The notes under the pieces are model-generated. The model ran no database searches, was not told the origin of the DNA, and saw only the letters and a list, made by a program, of their open reading frames with translations. This document shows positions 19,750 to 32,405 of a stretch of 64,000 bases of DNA, in pieces; position 1 is the first letter of the stretch; each line of letters opens with the position of its first letter. The position numbers and the translations under genes are program-made. Origin of the DNA: Clostridia bacterium (GTDB lineage: Bacteria; Bacillota; Peptococcia; DRI-13; SM3-B62); the NCBI GenBank assembly GCA_018433675.1, contig JAHDQS010000005.1, forward strand, positions 62,001 to 126,000. Direction: 5' to 3'.

Positions 19750-22512
19750 TCATATTTTTACATAAATCACCCTTCTCTTTCTCCTGATTTTAACAGTTCT
19801 ATACAATCCCTGCAAGAGGAAAGTCCCCATAGTAAAGCCAATTATCACAAACCAATGCGCAAAATCAAGGGGCACAGTCCCAAAAACGTTTTGAAAAAAG
19901 GGAGTATAAATCACCACTAATTGCATCAAAACCGAGGAAATTACCGCAGCCACCAAGAACGGATTGCTAAAAAGCCCCAATTCAAAAACCGAATACCTCT
20001 CGGAACGGCAATCAAAAACATAAAACAACTGCGCAAAAACAAGGGTTGTAAAAGCCATCGTCCTGGATAACTCAAGCATACCACCCGAAAGGTAATAAGC
20101 TACTGTGTACGCAAGCAACACAGTAGCTGCTATTGCCACACCTCTGCCTATGATTTTGACAGGCAAGCCATGAGCAAAAATACTCTCTTGAGGATGACGC
20201 GGTCTTTTCATCATTACATCCGGCTCACCGGGATCAAGTCCGAGGGCTATAGCAGGCAAACCATCCGTCACCAGATTCATCCACAGGATTTGTATCGGTA
20301 TCAACGGCAAAGGGAACCCCAACAGTACCGCCACAAACATCGTCATGACCTCTCCCATATTGCAGGAAAGCAAATAGCGAATGAATTTCCTGATATTATC
20401 GTATATCACCCTACCCTCTTCGATAGCAGCCACTATGGTCGAAAAATCATCATCGCCCAAGATCAAAGACGATGCCTCTTTCGTCACATCCGTACCGGTA
20501 ATGCCCATGCAGATACCGATGTCAGCCTCCTTGACGGCAGGCGCATCGTTTACCCCATCTCCCGTCATGGCCACAACATGCCCCGCTTTCTTTAGAGCCC
20601 GTACAATCCTTATTTTGTGCTGCGGCGTCACCCTGGCATACACGGCAACAGAATTTACTACCCGTTGTAAACAGGAATCGCTCATTACATCCATCTCCGC
20701 CCCTGTTAAGACCTCCTGCCTCGCTCCCGTTACTATTTTAAGTTCTTTGGCCACTGCCTCCGCTGTATTTTTATGATCACCCGTAATCATTACAATCTTA
20801 ATACCTGCCCCACGGCAAGCACTGATGGCTTTTTTTGCCGCCACGCGAGGAGGATCAATCATACCGGCCATCCCCAAAAAGGTCAATTCCCTTTCCAACT
20901 CATCCTCCTTTTCCGGCCTAAATCCACCTGTGATCTCCCGACAAGCCATACCCAGCACCCGTAAAGCCTGTGACGCCATCTTGTCTGTAGCCTTCAGTAC
21001 TTCAGCCCTGATTTCTGCGGTCAGTGCTACAACCCTTCCCCGCCAATATATCTTTGTGCACCTGCCGAGAACTTCAGCCGGTGCACCTTTACAATACACC
21101 AAATACTCTTTCTCGTCCTTTCCGGCATAGACTACACTCATGATTTTCCTTTCAGAAGAAAAAGGTACCTCCCAGACACGTTTTTCTTTCTTTTCCAGCA
21201 CCTCTTTCCAAATCCCAGCCTTGGCCGCAAAAACCAAAAACGCTCCTTCGGTGGGATCGCCGCAGATGCCCCACGAACTCTTGCCGTTTTTTCTAAACAA
21301 CCCCCCTACTTTTACTGTATCCTTTTGCAGCTGTGCGTTATTGCATAAGGCCGCAACCTTATAAACCCTTTCCAGTATCCCCTTGTTGCCAGCTAACCAG
21401 TCCTTATTATTAGGAAATATTATTCTTCCGTGGGGCTCATAACCTTCCCCCTCCACCTTGAGGTTTTCACCGGCTAAATAAAGGCTGCGAATAGTCATTT
21501 CGTTCTGGGTCAGTGTACCTGTCTTATCGGAACAGATAACAGTAGCACAGCCCAGGGTTTCAACCGCAGGCAGTTCCCTGACTATAGCCTCCCTCTTAAC
21601 CATCCTTTGCACACCGACGGCCAAAGCCACAGTAACTATGGCCGGCAACCCTTCCGGGATGGCAGCGACAGCCAAGCTTATTCCCGTCAGTACCATCTTA
21701 TATGTCTCTTCACCGTGTAGAATCCCTACGGCTACTACTGCCCCCACTATGCCTAAACAAAACAAAACCAAACAGCGGCCCAGTTGTCCGAGACGCTTTT
21801 GCAGCGGAGTATCTTCCTTTTCAATATCCTGCATGCACCCGGCAATTTGCCCCATTTCAGTTTCCATACCCGTTGCTACCACAACCCCTTGGCCATTGCC
21901 GCCGGTAACAACGGTTCCCAGATAGCAGATATTCATTCTATCGCCTAATGGTGTTTTTTCCCGATAAGTCTCATCGGCTCTCTTTTCAACCGGAAAAGAT
22001 TCTCCCGTCAAAGCCGCTTCACTTATCTTGAGCCTGTTGCACTGCAAAACCCTTAAATCTGCCGGAACAATATCTCCCGATTCCAAAACCACAACATCAC
22101 CGGGAACTATCTCCTCCGCAGGAATCTTGATGAGCTTGCCCTCTCTGACTACTTTTCCCTCGGGGGCAACCATCTTTTTCAAAGCCGCCAGGGATTTCTC
22201 CGCCCTGTATTCCTGAAAAAAACCTAAAAAAGCATTAATAATGATAATAGCGATAATCGTCGCGGCATCGGCGTATTCGCCCATCAGTCCGGAAAGCAGA
22301 GTTGCCGCTATTAAAACCAAGACCATAAAATCTGTAAACTGGGAAAAGAAAAGGGCTAAAGGTGTTATCCTTTTCTGTTCCGTTAAGCGGTTAGGCCCGA
22401 CCAACTCGTACCTACGACGAGCTTCCCTCTGTGTTAAGCCTTTTTCTCCGTCAGCCAACAAAGCCGAGACCGTCTCTTCCTTGGTCAGCACATGCCAATT
22501 TTCTCTCACCAT
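19750..22512 (-). CDS. P-type calcium-transporting ATPase (type IIA)
   Basis: 920 residues from ATG 22512, which has AGGGGG four bases upstream; an in-frame GTG at 22536 lacks such a site. Order: N-terminal cation ATPase domain, membrane pair near 60-105, actuator domain with LTGES, membrane pair near 245-300 containing the PEGLP ion-binding motif, phosphorylation site CSDKTGTLTQNE, ATP-binding domain with GDPTEGA, hinge MITGDHKNTA and MTGDGVNDAPA, then six C-terminal membrane segments. The pattern is that of SERCA/PMR1-like calcium pumps. It is 18 bases before dapF, so it may be co-transcribed with the dap genes. Manganese transport is an alternative. Confidence 0.92.
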   Translation of the reverse strand: MVRENWHVLTKEETVSALLADGEKGLTQREARRRYELVGPNRLTEQKRITPLALFFSQFTDFMVLVLIAATLLSGLMGEYADAATIIAIIIINAFLGFFQEYRAEKSLAALKKMVAPEGKVVREGKLIKIPAEEIVPGDVVVLESGDIVPADLRVLQCNRLKISEAALTGESFPVEKRADETYREKTPLGDRMNICYLGTVVTGGNGQGVVVATGMETEMGQIAGCMQDIEKEDTPLQKRLGQLGRCLVLFCLGIVGAVVAVGILHGEETYKMVLTGISLAVAAIPEGLPAIVTVALAVGVQRMVKREAIVRELPAVETLGCATVICSDKTGTLTQNEMTIRSLYLAGENLKVEGEGYEPHGRIIFPNNKDWLAGNKGILERVYKVAALCNNAQLQKDTVKVGGLFRKNGKSSWGICGDPTEGAFLVFAAKAGIWKEVLEKKEKRVWEVPFSSERKIMSVVYAGKDEKEYLVYCKGAPAEVLGRCTKIYWRGRVVALTAEIRAEVLKATDKMASQALRVLGMACREITGGFRPEKEDELERELTFLGMAGMIDPPRVAAKKAISACRGAGIKIVMITGDHKNTAEAVAKELKIVTGARQEVLTGAEMDVMSDSCLQRVVNSVAVYARVTPQHKIRIVRALKKAGHVVAMTGDGVNDAPAVKEADIGICMGITGTDVTKEASSLILGDDDFSTIVAAIEEGRVIYDNIRKFIRYLLSCNMGEVMTMFVAVLLGFPLPLIPIQILWMNLVTDGLPAIALGLDPGEPDVMMKRPRHPQESIFAHGLPVKIIGRGVAIAATVLLAYTVAYYLSGGMLELSRTMAFTTLVFAQLFYVFDCRSERYSVFELGLFSNPFLVAAVISSVLMQLVVIYTPFFQNVFGTVPLDFAHWFVIIGFTMGTFLLQGLYRTVKIRRKRRVIYVKI

Positions 22513-22616
22513 TACGCCCCCTATCCCAGTATTCACTTTTCATTTCTATTCTGTTATTACCGCAAAAATTCTCGTTAATTCATAACTTATCTCAACACAA
22601 CTTATCTTAATACCTG

Positions 22617-22644
22617 TTGCAGAGAGCCGTAAAACAGATACAAT
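22617..22644 (+). promoter_or_regulatory. Putative sigma-A promoter of rqcH
   Basis: TTGCAG (22617-22622), 16-base spacer, TACAAT (22639-22644). It lies 38 bases before the rqcH start, in the divergent region shared with the ATPase gene. Confidence 0.5.
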
Positions 22645-22681
22645 AGAATAGTGAAACGGAATACGGAAGGGAGAAACAATC

Positions 22682-25945
<3,264 letters not shown>

Positions 25946-25970
25946 TTATTCTACCCATCCCTGTCCATTT

Positions 25971-26414
25971 CTACTTAAACTCCGTCCTTAATAAATACCA
26001 AGCCATAAATATCGCACCTACTACAATGGCAGCATCGGCGATATTAAAAATGTATGGCCAGATCCCACGAAAATCCAGAAAATCCACCACATATCCCATC
26101 CTGAGCCTATCGACAAAATTACCCACAGCTCCCCCCGTTATCATGCCTAAGGCCATCAGTAGCAATTTGCTTCGGCTCCCCATCGTCCTGGCATAATAGA
26201 CAAGGACAGCGATCATTAGCACAGTAGCTACAACAAAAAACCACCTTTTGTTGGCTAACATTCCGAAAGCTGCCCCGGGATTGTTCACATAAGTAAGATG
26301 CAGCCAATTATGTATGACCGGAATCGATTGTCCGAGAACCATCTCTTTAACAACAAAATACTTCGTGATCCGATCCGCAATAATAGTAATAACCGCAGTA
26401 AGATAAAATAACAT
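25971..26414 (-). CDS. lspA: Lipoprotein signal peptidase (signal peptidase II)
   Basis: 147 residues with four membrane segments. Catalytic aspartates are in GGAVGNFVDRLRMGYVVDFLDF, and the conserved NPGAAFGML is present. It cleaves prolipoproteins such as the TRAP binding protein at 33890. Length is slightly short but no motif is missing. Confidence 0.95.
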   Translation of the reverse strand: MLFYLTAVITIIADRITKYFVVKEMVLGQSIPVIHNWLHLTYVNNPGAAFGMLANKRWFFVVATVLMIAVLVYYARTMGSRSKLLLMALGMITGGAVGNFVDRLRMGYVVDFLDFRGIWPYIFNIADAAIVVGAIFMAWYLLRTEFK

Positions 26415-26476
26415 CGTCTTCTTGCCTCGTTTCCTCGTGCTACCATCATTCTAGCATAGGATTTCAACCCGGTAAA

Positions 26477-26776
26477 TCAGGGCGACTTTTTAATACTGAA
26501 ATTAACCAATTGAATGATCTGAGCAATAAAATCGCTGATGCCCGGCAAATTCAACAACACCAGCTTTTGCAGCAGATAGATTACCAACGCTCCCAATAAG
26601 GTAAACCCTACCGCCATTCCCAGTCCTCGGGCAAGCCCGGCAATAAAATTGATATACAACATGCGCGGTGTGTTACTCAAATATTCAACGTATTCCGCTA
26701 TTTTCATTTTTTCCATCGACTGTGCCAAGTTATCAATTTTTTCATTGAGTATACCCTTACCATCCCGTAAATCCAT
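26477..26776 (-). CDS. DUF5665-family membrane protein
   Basis: About 99 residues. N-terminal helix (LNEKIDNLAQSMEKMKIAEY), then an amphipathic stretch and one strong membrane segment (GLGMAVGFTLLGALVIYLLQ). The family is common in sporulating Firmicutes and uncharacterised. Starts at 26785 (GTG) or 26782 (ATG) are also open; 26776 gives the best distance to AAGGTGAT. It is 62 bases before lspA. Confidence 0.7.
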   Translation of the reverse strand: MDLRDGKGILNEKIDNLAQSMEKMKIAEYVEYLSNTPRMLYINFIAGLARGLGMAVGFTLLGALVIYLLQKLVLLNLPGISDFIAQIIQLVNFSIKKSP

Positions 26777-26815
26777 CCTCATCACCTTCCCTCTTCTCCC
26801 TCAAGAAGCAAACAA

Positions 26816-26844
26816 TTGACATACATATTACAATTTTATATCAA
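26816..26844 (+). promoter_or_regulatory. Possible sigma-A promoter for the secreted protein gene at 26949
   Basis: TTGACA (26816-26821) with a 17-base spacer to TATCAA (26839-26844). The -35 is perfect and the -10 is weak. Confidence 0.4.
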
Positions 26845-26948
26845 ATATTTCTTCAAAAGTGACATTCTGCCTATATTTTCCACAGGAGAACACCTCTTTT
26901 TATTGAATAACCAATATTAAGAAAAGAAAAAGGAGGCTCCTGTAACAC

Positions 26949-27587
26949 ATGAAACTAACAACACCCAAAACGACCCTTGCATTATTAATACTCTTATCCT
27001 TAATAATTATGCCCTTTACTGCCTACGGCAAACCGGTACAACCTGACTCCCTGCAAAAATCACTTGAAAACCAGCGTTTTCAAAACTCGGGACAAGGCGG
27101 CTTTGACGAATATGGCTATCATGAGAAAGCCCGCATCTTTTCTGGAACCTTTGACAACTGGGAAGCCTTGATGTATGGAGAACCTCCCCTACCTGCCGTT
27201 TCTCCTGGTGAAACAGACGTGATTTTTCTTGTCAGAAGATGGGATAAGGCTTTTGACAACGGTATGTTCAAGAACGAACCTCTTAAAGACGGGTCTTGGT
27301 GCGCTTCATACTTCTATGAAAACCTTTCCGGCGAACAACTGGGTTGGACCTGGCATTGGTATTTCTACTATACCTATTCCTCTCAGCCGATAGAAGGCGG
27401 CCTTCCCATTCCTGACATGCCCGGTTTTTACTATACCGTTGACAGGGAATGGCTTGTAGCGCCTGACGGTACAGAAGTCGTGACATCTGAATTCTATGCC
27501 GACTCCTTCTATAATAAAACCAGCAGCCATCTCTGGGAAAAAATCAACAATTCCCGCCTGCCCCAGGTACTCTTTAAAACAAAGTAA
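26949..27587 (+). CDS. Secreted protein of unknown function
   Basis: 212 residues. A signal peptide is clear: MKLTTPK then the hydrophobic TLALLILLSLIIMPFTAYG, cut probably after AYG. The mature part is rich in aromatic residues, with a striking run GWTWHWYFYYTYSS near 131-144, and has one cysteine. I recognise no family. AGGAGG lies 12 bases before the ATG, rather far. It has its own promoter-like sequence and a strong terminator, so it is a single-gene unit transcribed against both neighbours. Confidence 0.75.
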   Translation: MKLTTPKTTLALLILLSLIIMPFTAYGKPVQPDSLQKSLENQRFQNSGQGGFDEYGYHEKARIFSGTFDNWEALMYGEPPLPAVSPGETDVIFLVRRWDKAFDNGMFKNEPLKDGSWCASYFYENLSGEQLGWTWHWYFYYTYSSQPIEGGLPIPDMPGFYYTVDREWLVAPDGTEVVTSEFYADSFYNKTSSHLWEKINNSRLPQVLFKTK

Positions 27588-27632
27588 TCCATAAAATTAT
27601 CGTTTCATATAATTATCGTTCTGATATCTTTT

Positions 27633-27668
27633 AAACCTGCCGTTGCAATAAACGGCAGGTTTCTTTAT
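27633..27668. terminator. Bidirectional intrinsic terminator
   Basis: AAACCTGCCGTT (27633-27644) pairs perfectly with AACGGCAGGTTT (27651-27662) around a six-base loop, followed by TCTTT on the plus strand and with A-runs upstream that serve the minus-strand PFL gene. It ends the secreted-protein gene and the converging PFL gene. Confidence 0.85.
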
Positions 27669-27685
27669 GCAATACTTCATCTGCT

Positions 27686-29059
27686 TTAATTATTCAAAGC
27701 ATGAATAGGAGCGGGGATACGTCCGCCTCTTTTGATGAACTTTTCAGCCGAATACATATGGAGAGGCATCACCGGTGCTTGTCCCAACAAACCTCCGTAT
27801 TCAACCTTGTCCCCTACCTTGCTGCCCGGTACCGGTATGATTCGCACAGCGGTAGTTTTCCTGTTAATCATCCCAATAGCCGCTTCATCAGCAATAATAG
27901 CAGCTATGGTTTCGGCGGTGGTCTCTCCGGGAACAGCTATCATATCAAGACCCACCGAACACACACAGGTCATGGCTTCAAGCTTATCAAGGCACAAGCT
28001 GCCTTCCTCCACGCCCCGGATCATCCCCGCGTCCTCACTGACCGGTATAAAGGCCCCGCTCAATCCCCCTACATATGAGGAAGCCATCGCGCCGCCCTTC
28101 TTCACCGCATCATTCAAGAGGGCTAAGGCTGCGGTAGTTCCGTGTCCTCCTACCTTTTCCAAACCCATGGCCTCCAGAATATCGGCCACACTGTCTCCTA
28201 TCGCCGGTGTGGGAGCAAGAGAAAGATCCACAATCCCAAAGGGAATATTAAGCCTTTTTGCCGCTTCTCTTCCTGCCAATTCGCCCATTCTGGTAATCTT
28301 AAAGGCCGTCTGTTTAATCAGGGTGGCCAGCGAACCGAAATCCAATCCGGGGTTATTTTTAATTGCATGTAATACTACTCCGGGACCACTGACTCCTACG
28401 TTGATCACGACCTCCGGCTCTCCGATACCATGAAAAGCTCCGGCCATAAAAGGATTATCCTCCGGAACATTACAGAAGACCACCAGCTTGGCACATCCTA
28501 TCGCGCCTTGCTCTTTCGTTTTTTCGGCCGTTTCCTTGATGATTTTGCCCATGCGATAAACGGCATCCATATTGATACCGGCCTTGGTCGAAGCGATATT
28601 GACCGAGGAACAAACCCTTTTTGTAACAGCCAGGCTCTCGGAAATGGACTCAAGCAATATCTCGTCTCCTTTAGTGAAGCCTTTTTGCACTAGGGCAGAG
28701 AACCCTCCTATAAAATTGACCCCGACTTGATGGGCCGCCTGATCCAAGGCCTGGGCAAGCGCAACATAGCTGTCAGTCAGACAGCTTTCTCCCACCAGAG
28801 AAATGGGGGTGACCGCTATTCTCTTATTAATAATCGGAATCCCGTACTCTTTAGAAATATCCTCACCAACCTTAACGAGATTCTCCGCATTTTTTGTCAC
28901 CTTATCATAGACCTTTTGCGCCGTCTTCTTAATATCGGTATCTGCACAATCCCTGAGGCTGATTCCCATCGTAATTGTACGAATATCGAGATTTTCGGTT
29001 TCAATCATTTTGATTGTCTCCATGATTTCCGCCGCGCTGTATCCAACAGGCATTCTCAA
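27686..29059 (-). CDS. PFL family protein (UPF0210/DUF711)
   Basis: 457 residues, full length. A glycyl-radical-enzyme-like fold family of unknown activity. Conserved stretches include [37 protein letters not shown] and [34 protein letters not shown], written here as separate family blocks by their order (about 140, 165 and 355). It is always or nearly always paired with the small ACT-domain protein, as here (six bases apart), which implies amino-acid-responsive control of an unknown enzyme. Confidence 0.9.
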   Translation of the reverse strand: MRMPVGYSAAEIMETIKMIETENLDIRTITMGISLRDCADTDIKKTAQKVYDKVTKNAENLVKVGEDISKEYGIPIINKRIAVTPISLVGESCLTDSYVALAQALDQAAHQVGVNFIGGFSALVQKGFTKGDEILLESISESLAVTKRVCSSVNIASTKAGINMDAVYRMGKIIKETAEKTKEQGAIGCAKLVVFCNVPEDNPFMAGAFHGIGEPEVVINVGVSGPGVVLHAIKNNPGLDFGSLATLIKQTAFKITRMGELAGREAAKRLNIPFGIVDLSLAPTPAIGDSVADILEAMGLEKVGGHGTTAALALLNDAVKKGGAMASSYVGGLSGAFIPVSEDAGMIRGVEEGSLCLDKLEAMTCVCSVGLDMIAVPGETTAETIAAIIADEAAIGMINRKTTAVRIIPVPGSKVGDKVEYGGLLGQAPVMPLHMYSAEKFIKRGGRIPAPIHALNN

Positions 29060-29065
29060 CCCCCC

Positions 29066-29338
29066 CTATATTCTGTGCATGTATTTAAAGATATCTTCAT
29101 GCTGTGCATTGATTCGCACCCCAATCTCTTCACCTTTTTCCGCCAGTATTTCCTGCAACCTTTGCAGGCTTACTGTCATCCCGGAAATATCAGTAACCAT
29201 GATCATCGTTAAAAAATCCTGCATAATAGTCTGACTTATATCCAAAATGTTAACATTGTTATCGGACAAAAGCCCTGTAACCCCGGATATGATTCCCACC
29301 TTATCCTTTCCCACAACCGTGATAATAACTCGTTCCAC
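29066..29338 (-). CDS. ACT-domain protein (UPF0237)
   Basis: 90 residues from a GTG at 29338, preceded by AGGAAGGTGAA; this gives the standard family length and start (ERVIITVVGKDKVGIISG). A longer form of 102 residues from ATG 29374, also with a good AGGGGG site, cannot be excluded. The whole protein is one or two ACT folds, which bind amino acids. It is the partner of the downstream PFL gene. Confidence 0.88.
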   Translation of the reverse strand: MERVIITVVGKDKVGIISGVTGLLSDNNVNILDISQTIMQDFLTMIMVTDISGMTVSLQRLQEILAEKGEEIGVRINAQHEDIFKYMHRI

Positions 29339-29478
29339 TTCACCTTCCTGCGATGTTTGCCGTCTGGTATTCATCTTTTCAACCCCCTATCTCGCATAAA
29401 GCCGCCTGCTTACTCAAGTGCGTACGTAAAACATTATACCAGTAAGGCTTGTAAAATACCATGCTGCCTTTTTCTCCA

Positions 29479-29952
29479 TTACCAACCTTCCTGCACCGCA
29501 CAAAACGCCGCAGCATAAATATCCTTGCAAATATCATAAAAACAACAACCGTTGTTTTTATCCTCCCCCTCCATGGTTAAAAGCCCCCTCCCCGTCAAAA
29601 CCAGAACAACCTTACAGCCCGCTCTGGAAAAAGTGCCGGCATAAGGACCGTCGGTGGCGCAAAAGCTTTTTTCCGCTGCTATGCCCATTCTTGCCAACAT
29701 ACGTCGATAATCTGTACTGCTACTATCCCAGTAATATACGGGGAATGTCTTATCTTTGAGAGACGAACAAAAAACTTTGTATTCATGATAAAAAGGAGTA
29801 ACAAGAAAAATTGTAAAACCCCGCCTGCTCAAAAACCTTAAGGCCGGTGTCGTCCCCGGATATAGTTCCATACCTTCCTTTCTTTTCCCGTTATAAAAGA
29901 ATGATGTTCCCTGTCCAACGACAAAAAAAGCCTTGTGCATCCCCTTCTTCAC
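29479..29952 (-). CDS. HAD-like protein lacking the catalytic aspartates (putative pseudo-phosphatase)
   Basis: 157 residues. The layout follows HAD subfamily IIIA (HisB-N/GmhB-like): an opening AFFVVGQGTSFF where the family has LDRDGT, then YPGTTPALRFLSRRGFTIFLVTP (the motif II threonine is kept), a gap region, MLARMGIAAEKSFCATDGPY, and GCKVVLVLTGRGLL. Both nucleophile-motif aspartates are replaced (V and Q) and the motif III/IV acidic pair is not recognisable. The start is probably GTG 29952. It is a single gene between two unrelated units. The HAD relation is my reading of the pattern, not a search result. Confidence 0.6.
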   Translation of the reverse strand: MKKGMHKAFFVVGQGTSFFYNGKRKEGMELYPGTTPALRFLSRRGFTIFLVTPFYHEYKVFCSSLKDKTFPVYYWDSSSTDYRRMLARMGIAAEKSFCATDGPYAGTFSRAGCKVVLVLTGRGLLTMEGEDKNNGCCFYDICKDIYAAAFCAVQEGW

Positions 29953-30066
29953 CCCCGTCCCTTTACTATATGAAAGGAAAGATGAGGAAGTGCCGGCTGG
30001 CTAACATTTTAAACTAGGTGACGAATAGAATATATTATTACGCCTTACACCGGAAACGAGGAAAAA

Positions 30067-31071
30067 ATGTTAAGGAAACTAGCAACCAGATTATTTATTT
30101 TATTTCTTTTATTCTTCACCTGGTATAACGCACCCCGTCCGCAGATTCAAAGCACCTCTTCCATCATCTGTAACGATATGCCTGTTTTCCCTGCCATCCA
30201 AATAGAGCTTCTCAAGTCCACTAATACTAAAACAGCCGATGATGCCCTATCTGAGACTACGAAGGAACTTTTAGCGTTTTTGTCCCCTGATCTTCTCAAT
30301 GAATCATGGCAAGCAGAATGCCTTTTTTTGAATCTGATACCGGAGCAAGAACCACAAGTAGTAATCGCAATATCGGCACCACCTGATGAAGGCCTGCTGG
30401 TCGTCTTACAAAAACAGAATAATCAATATATCCTGGTTTCTGCTCTCGATGATTTGCTGCCGGTTGCTAAACTTTCTAAACTAGAATTTCAAGAAACATC
30501 CGAACTATTGATTACCAGGGAAGATTATCGTGAAATGCTGGGCTCCTACAGCGAGGCCAGGCAAATAAAAATATGGGGCTGGTCTACAAAAGGCCTTTGC
30601 CTCCTCTGGAGCGAATTCGTCTTCAGTGAGGTCAGCTGGCTGTCTACTCATGAAGAAGCAGGTGCCTCCGTCAACTACTGGAACAAACTGAGACATGATG
30701 CCGCAATTACCTATTCTCCATCACCCTTGCCGGTGCTTACCGTCAACTGTCAGCAATCTTATCACCGCGCTCACACAAAAAACTGCGCCTTTCCCGGTCC
30801 CCACGACATCCCTTTGACAGCGTCTCGAGATTTGACACTACGCTATCGTTGGGATGAGGAATGGAAGAGATTTCTATTGAATACCGGAATGTTCATCACC
30901 ACAGACGGGCAAAAAAAAGAAAAGGTCGCCATCCTCTACGACCAAAAAAACCATTGCGACTACCTAGCTACCGGCACTATCGACAGCACTGTTAAAACCG
31001 ATGAATATCAGGTATTGAACTCACAAGGAGAAATATTCTTTGCGGAAAGGAAAAACATCATCCCTGATTAA
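30067..31071 (+). CDS. Secreted or membrane-anchored protein of unknown function
   Basis: 334 residues. N-terminal hydrophobic segment LATRLFILFLLFFTWYNA followed by a soluble domain with no motif I recognise; four cysteines, two of them near 250-262. The middle (PEQEPQVVIAISAPPDEGLLVVLQ) looks like alternating beta strands, similar in texture to secreted proteins that carry a beta-propeller or VCBS-like fold, but this is only an impression. GAGG stands nine bases before the ATG. Its 3' end overlaps the next, converging gene by 14 bases. Confidence 0.75.
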   Translation: MLRKLATRLFILFLLFFTWYNAPRPQIQSTSSIICNDMPVFPAIQIELLKSTNTKTADDALSETTKELLAFLSPDLLNESWQAECLFLNLIPEQEPQVVIAISAPPDEGLLVVLQKQNNQYILVSALDDLLPVAKLSKLEFQETSELLITREDYREMLGSYSEARQIKIWGWSTKGLCLLWSEFVFSEVSWLSTHEEAGASVNYWNKLRHDAAITYSPSPLPVLTVNCQQSYHRAHTKNCAFPGPHDIPLTASRDLTLRYRWDEEWKRFLLNTGMFITTDGQKKEKVAILYDQKNHCDYLATGTIDSTVKTDEYQVLNSQGEIFFAERKNIIPD

Positions 31072-32326
31072 AAAGCAAGGTTTCTGCCACATGCTCACCG
31101 GCAGCATACCCCATAGAAAAGGCAGCCTGCAGATTGTATCCACCTGTGTATCCATCGATATTCAGTACCTCTCCGACAAAATATAAGCCGCTGATTATCT
31201 TGGATTCCATGGTTTGTGGATTGATTTCATTGAGAGCTATCCCTCCTGCAGTTACAATGGCTTCACTTAAAGGCCGCGGTCCCTCTATGGTCATACTCAT
31301 TGCCGCCAGCGTCTTACATATGGAACTTATCTCCGCTCTATTAATATGAGCGACCGGTTTTTCGGGATCTATCCCGCTTAAGCTTATCAAGGGTGATATC
31401 AGTCTCTGAGGCAAAAGGTCATCAAGGGCGTTTTTCAACTGCCGCTTTCTGTATTTCTCAAGATCCCTTCTGACCCGCCTTTCCAACTGCTCCGCACTTA
31501 AAGCGGGTTTTAGATTAATAACCAAGAAAAGCTCGCCGGTGTCTCTGCCCGCCTTGGTAATCTTGGCAACCTCACCACTTAGGGTCAGAATAACGGGGCC
31601 AGATACGCCAAAGTGAGTGAACAGCAGCTCGCCAAACTCGTTGCCCAATAACTTGCCATTATAAAAGACACCGGCTGAGATGTTCTTTAGTGACAACCCC
31701 TGCAGTTGTTTTACCCAATCCTCTTTGATATTCAAAGGCACAAGGGCCGGTCTCAGCGGAACAATTGTATGCCCCATCTCCTTAGCCCAGGCATAACCGT
31801 CCCCGCTTGAACCGGTCTTCGGGTATGATTTACCCCCGGTTGCCACAATAACCTTCTCGGCCCTCAATTCAACCCCTTCGCACAGCACTCCCCTGACAAC
31901 TCCGCCGCTTTGGAGTATCCCTTCGACCTTTCTTTCTGTAAGTACCTCTACGCCGGCCTTCTCTAAATACTTCTCAAAGCATTCGACCACATCTGCCGCC
32001 CTATCCGAGACGGGGAAAACCCGTCCACCCCTTTCGACCTTCAGCTTGACGCCATGAGCTTCTAAAAAAGCACATAAATCATCGTTGGAAAACCTATTGA
32101 ACGCACTGTGAAGGAACCGGCCATTGACCGGGTAGTTGTCAATAAATTCTTTGATCGGACGTACATTCGTAACATTACAGCGTCCCTTTCCTGCGATGCT
32201 CATTTTGCGGCCTATCGTCCTGTTTTTCTCCAGTAAAATGACACGGACACCCTTTTCAGCTGCCCTGCCGGCTGCCATCAGGCCTGCCGCACCGCCGCCT
32301 ACAATAATGACTTTTTTGTTTTGCAT
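31058..32326 (-). CDS. NAD(P)/FAD-dependent oxidoreductase, HI0933/YhiN family
   Basis: 422 residues. FAD-binding VIVGGGAAGLMAAGRAAEKG at 6-25, the family block MSIAGKGRCNVTN near 43-55, VATGGKSYPKTGSSGDGYA near 160 and the C-terminal GLYFVGEVLNIDGYTGGYNL. This is the 'HI0933-like' flavoprotein family (BaiN-type), whose member BaiN has been linked to bile acid reduction; the physiological substrate is generally unknown. It stands alone on the minus strand. Confidence 0.9.
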   Translation of the reverse strand: MQNKKVIIVGGGAAGLMAAGRAAEKGVRVILLEKNRTIGRKMSIAGKGRCNVTNVRPIKEFIDNYPVNGRFLHSAFNRFSNDDLCAFLEAHGVKLKVERGGRVFPVSDRAADVVECFEKYLEKAGVEVLTERKVEGILQSGGVVRGVLCEGVELRAEKVIVATGGKSYPKTGSSGDGYAWAKEMGHTIVPLRPALVPLNIKEDWVKQLQGLSLKNISAGVFYNGKLLGNEFGELLFTHFGVSGPVILTLSGEVAKITKAGRDTGELFLVINLKPALSAEQLERRVRRDLEKYRKRQLKNALDDLLPQRLISPLISLSGIDPEKPVAHINRAEISSICKTLAAMSMTIEGPRPLSEAIVTAGGIALNEINPQTMESKIISGLYFVGEVLNIDGYTGGYNLQAAFSMGYAAGEHVAETLLFNQG

Positions 32327-32405
32327 GTATCCGCTACCTTCCTTGCTACCTTCATAACTGTATACTAACTAATATACCACACATCACCTCTTTTCAGTTA
32401 GGGCT

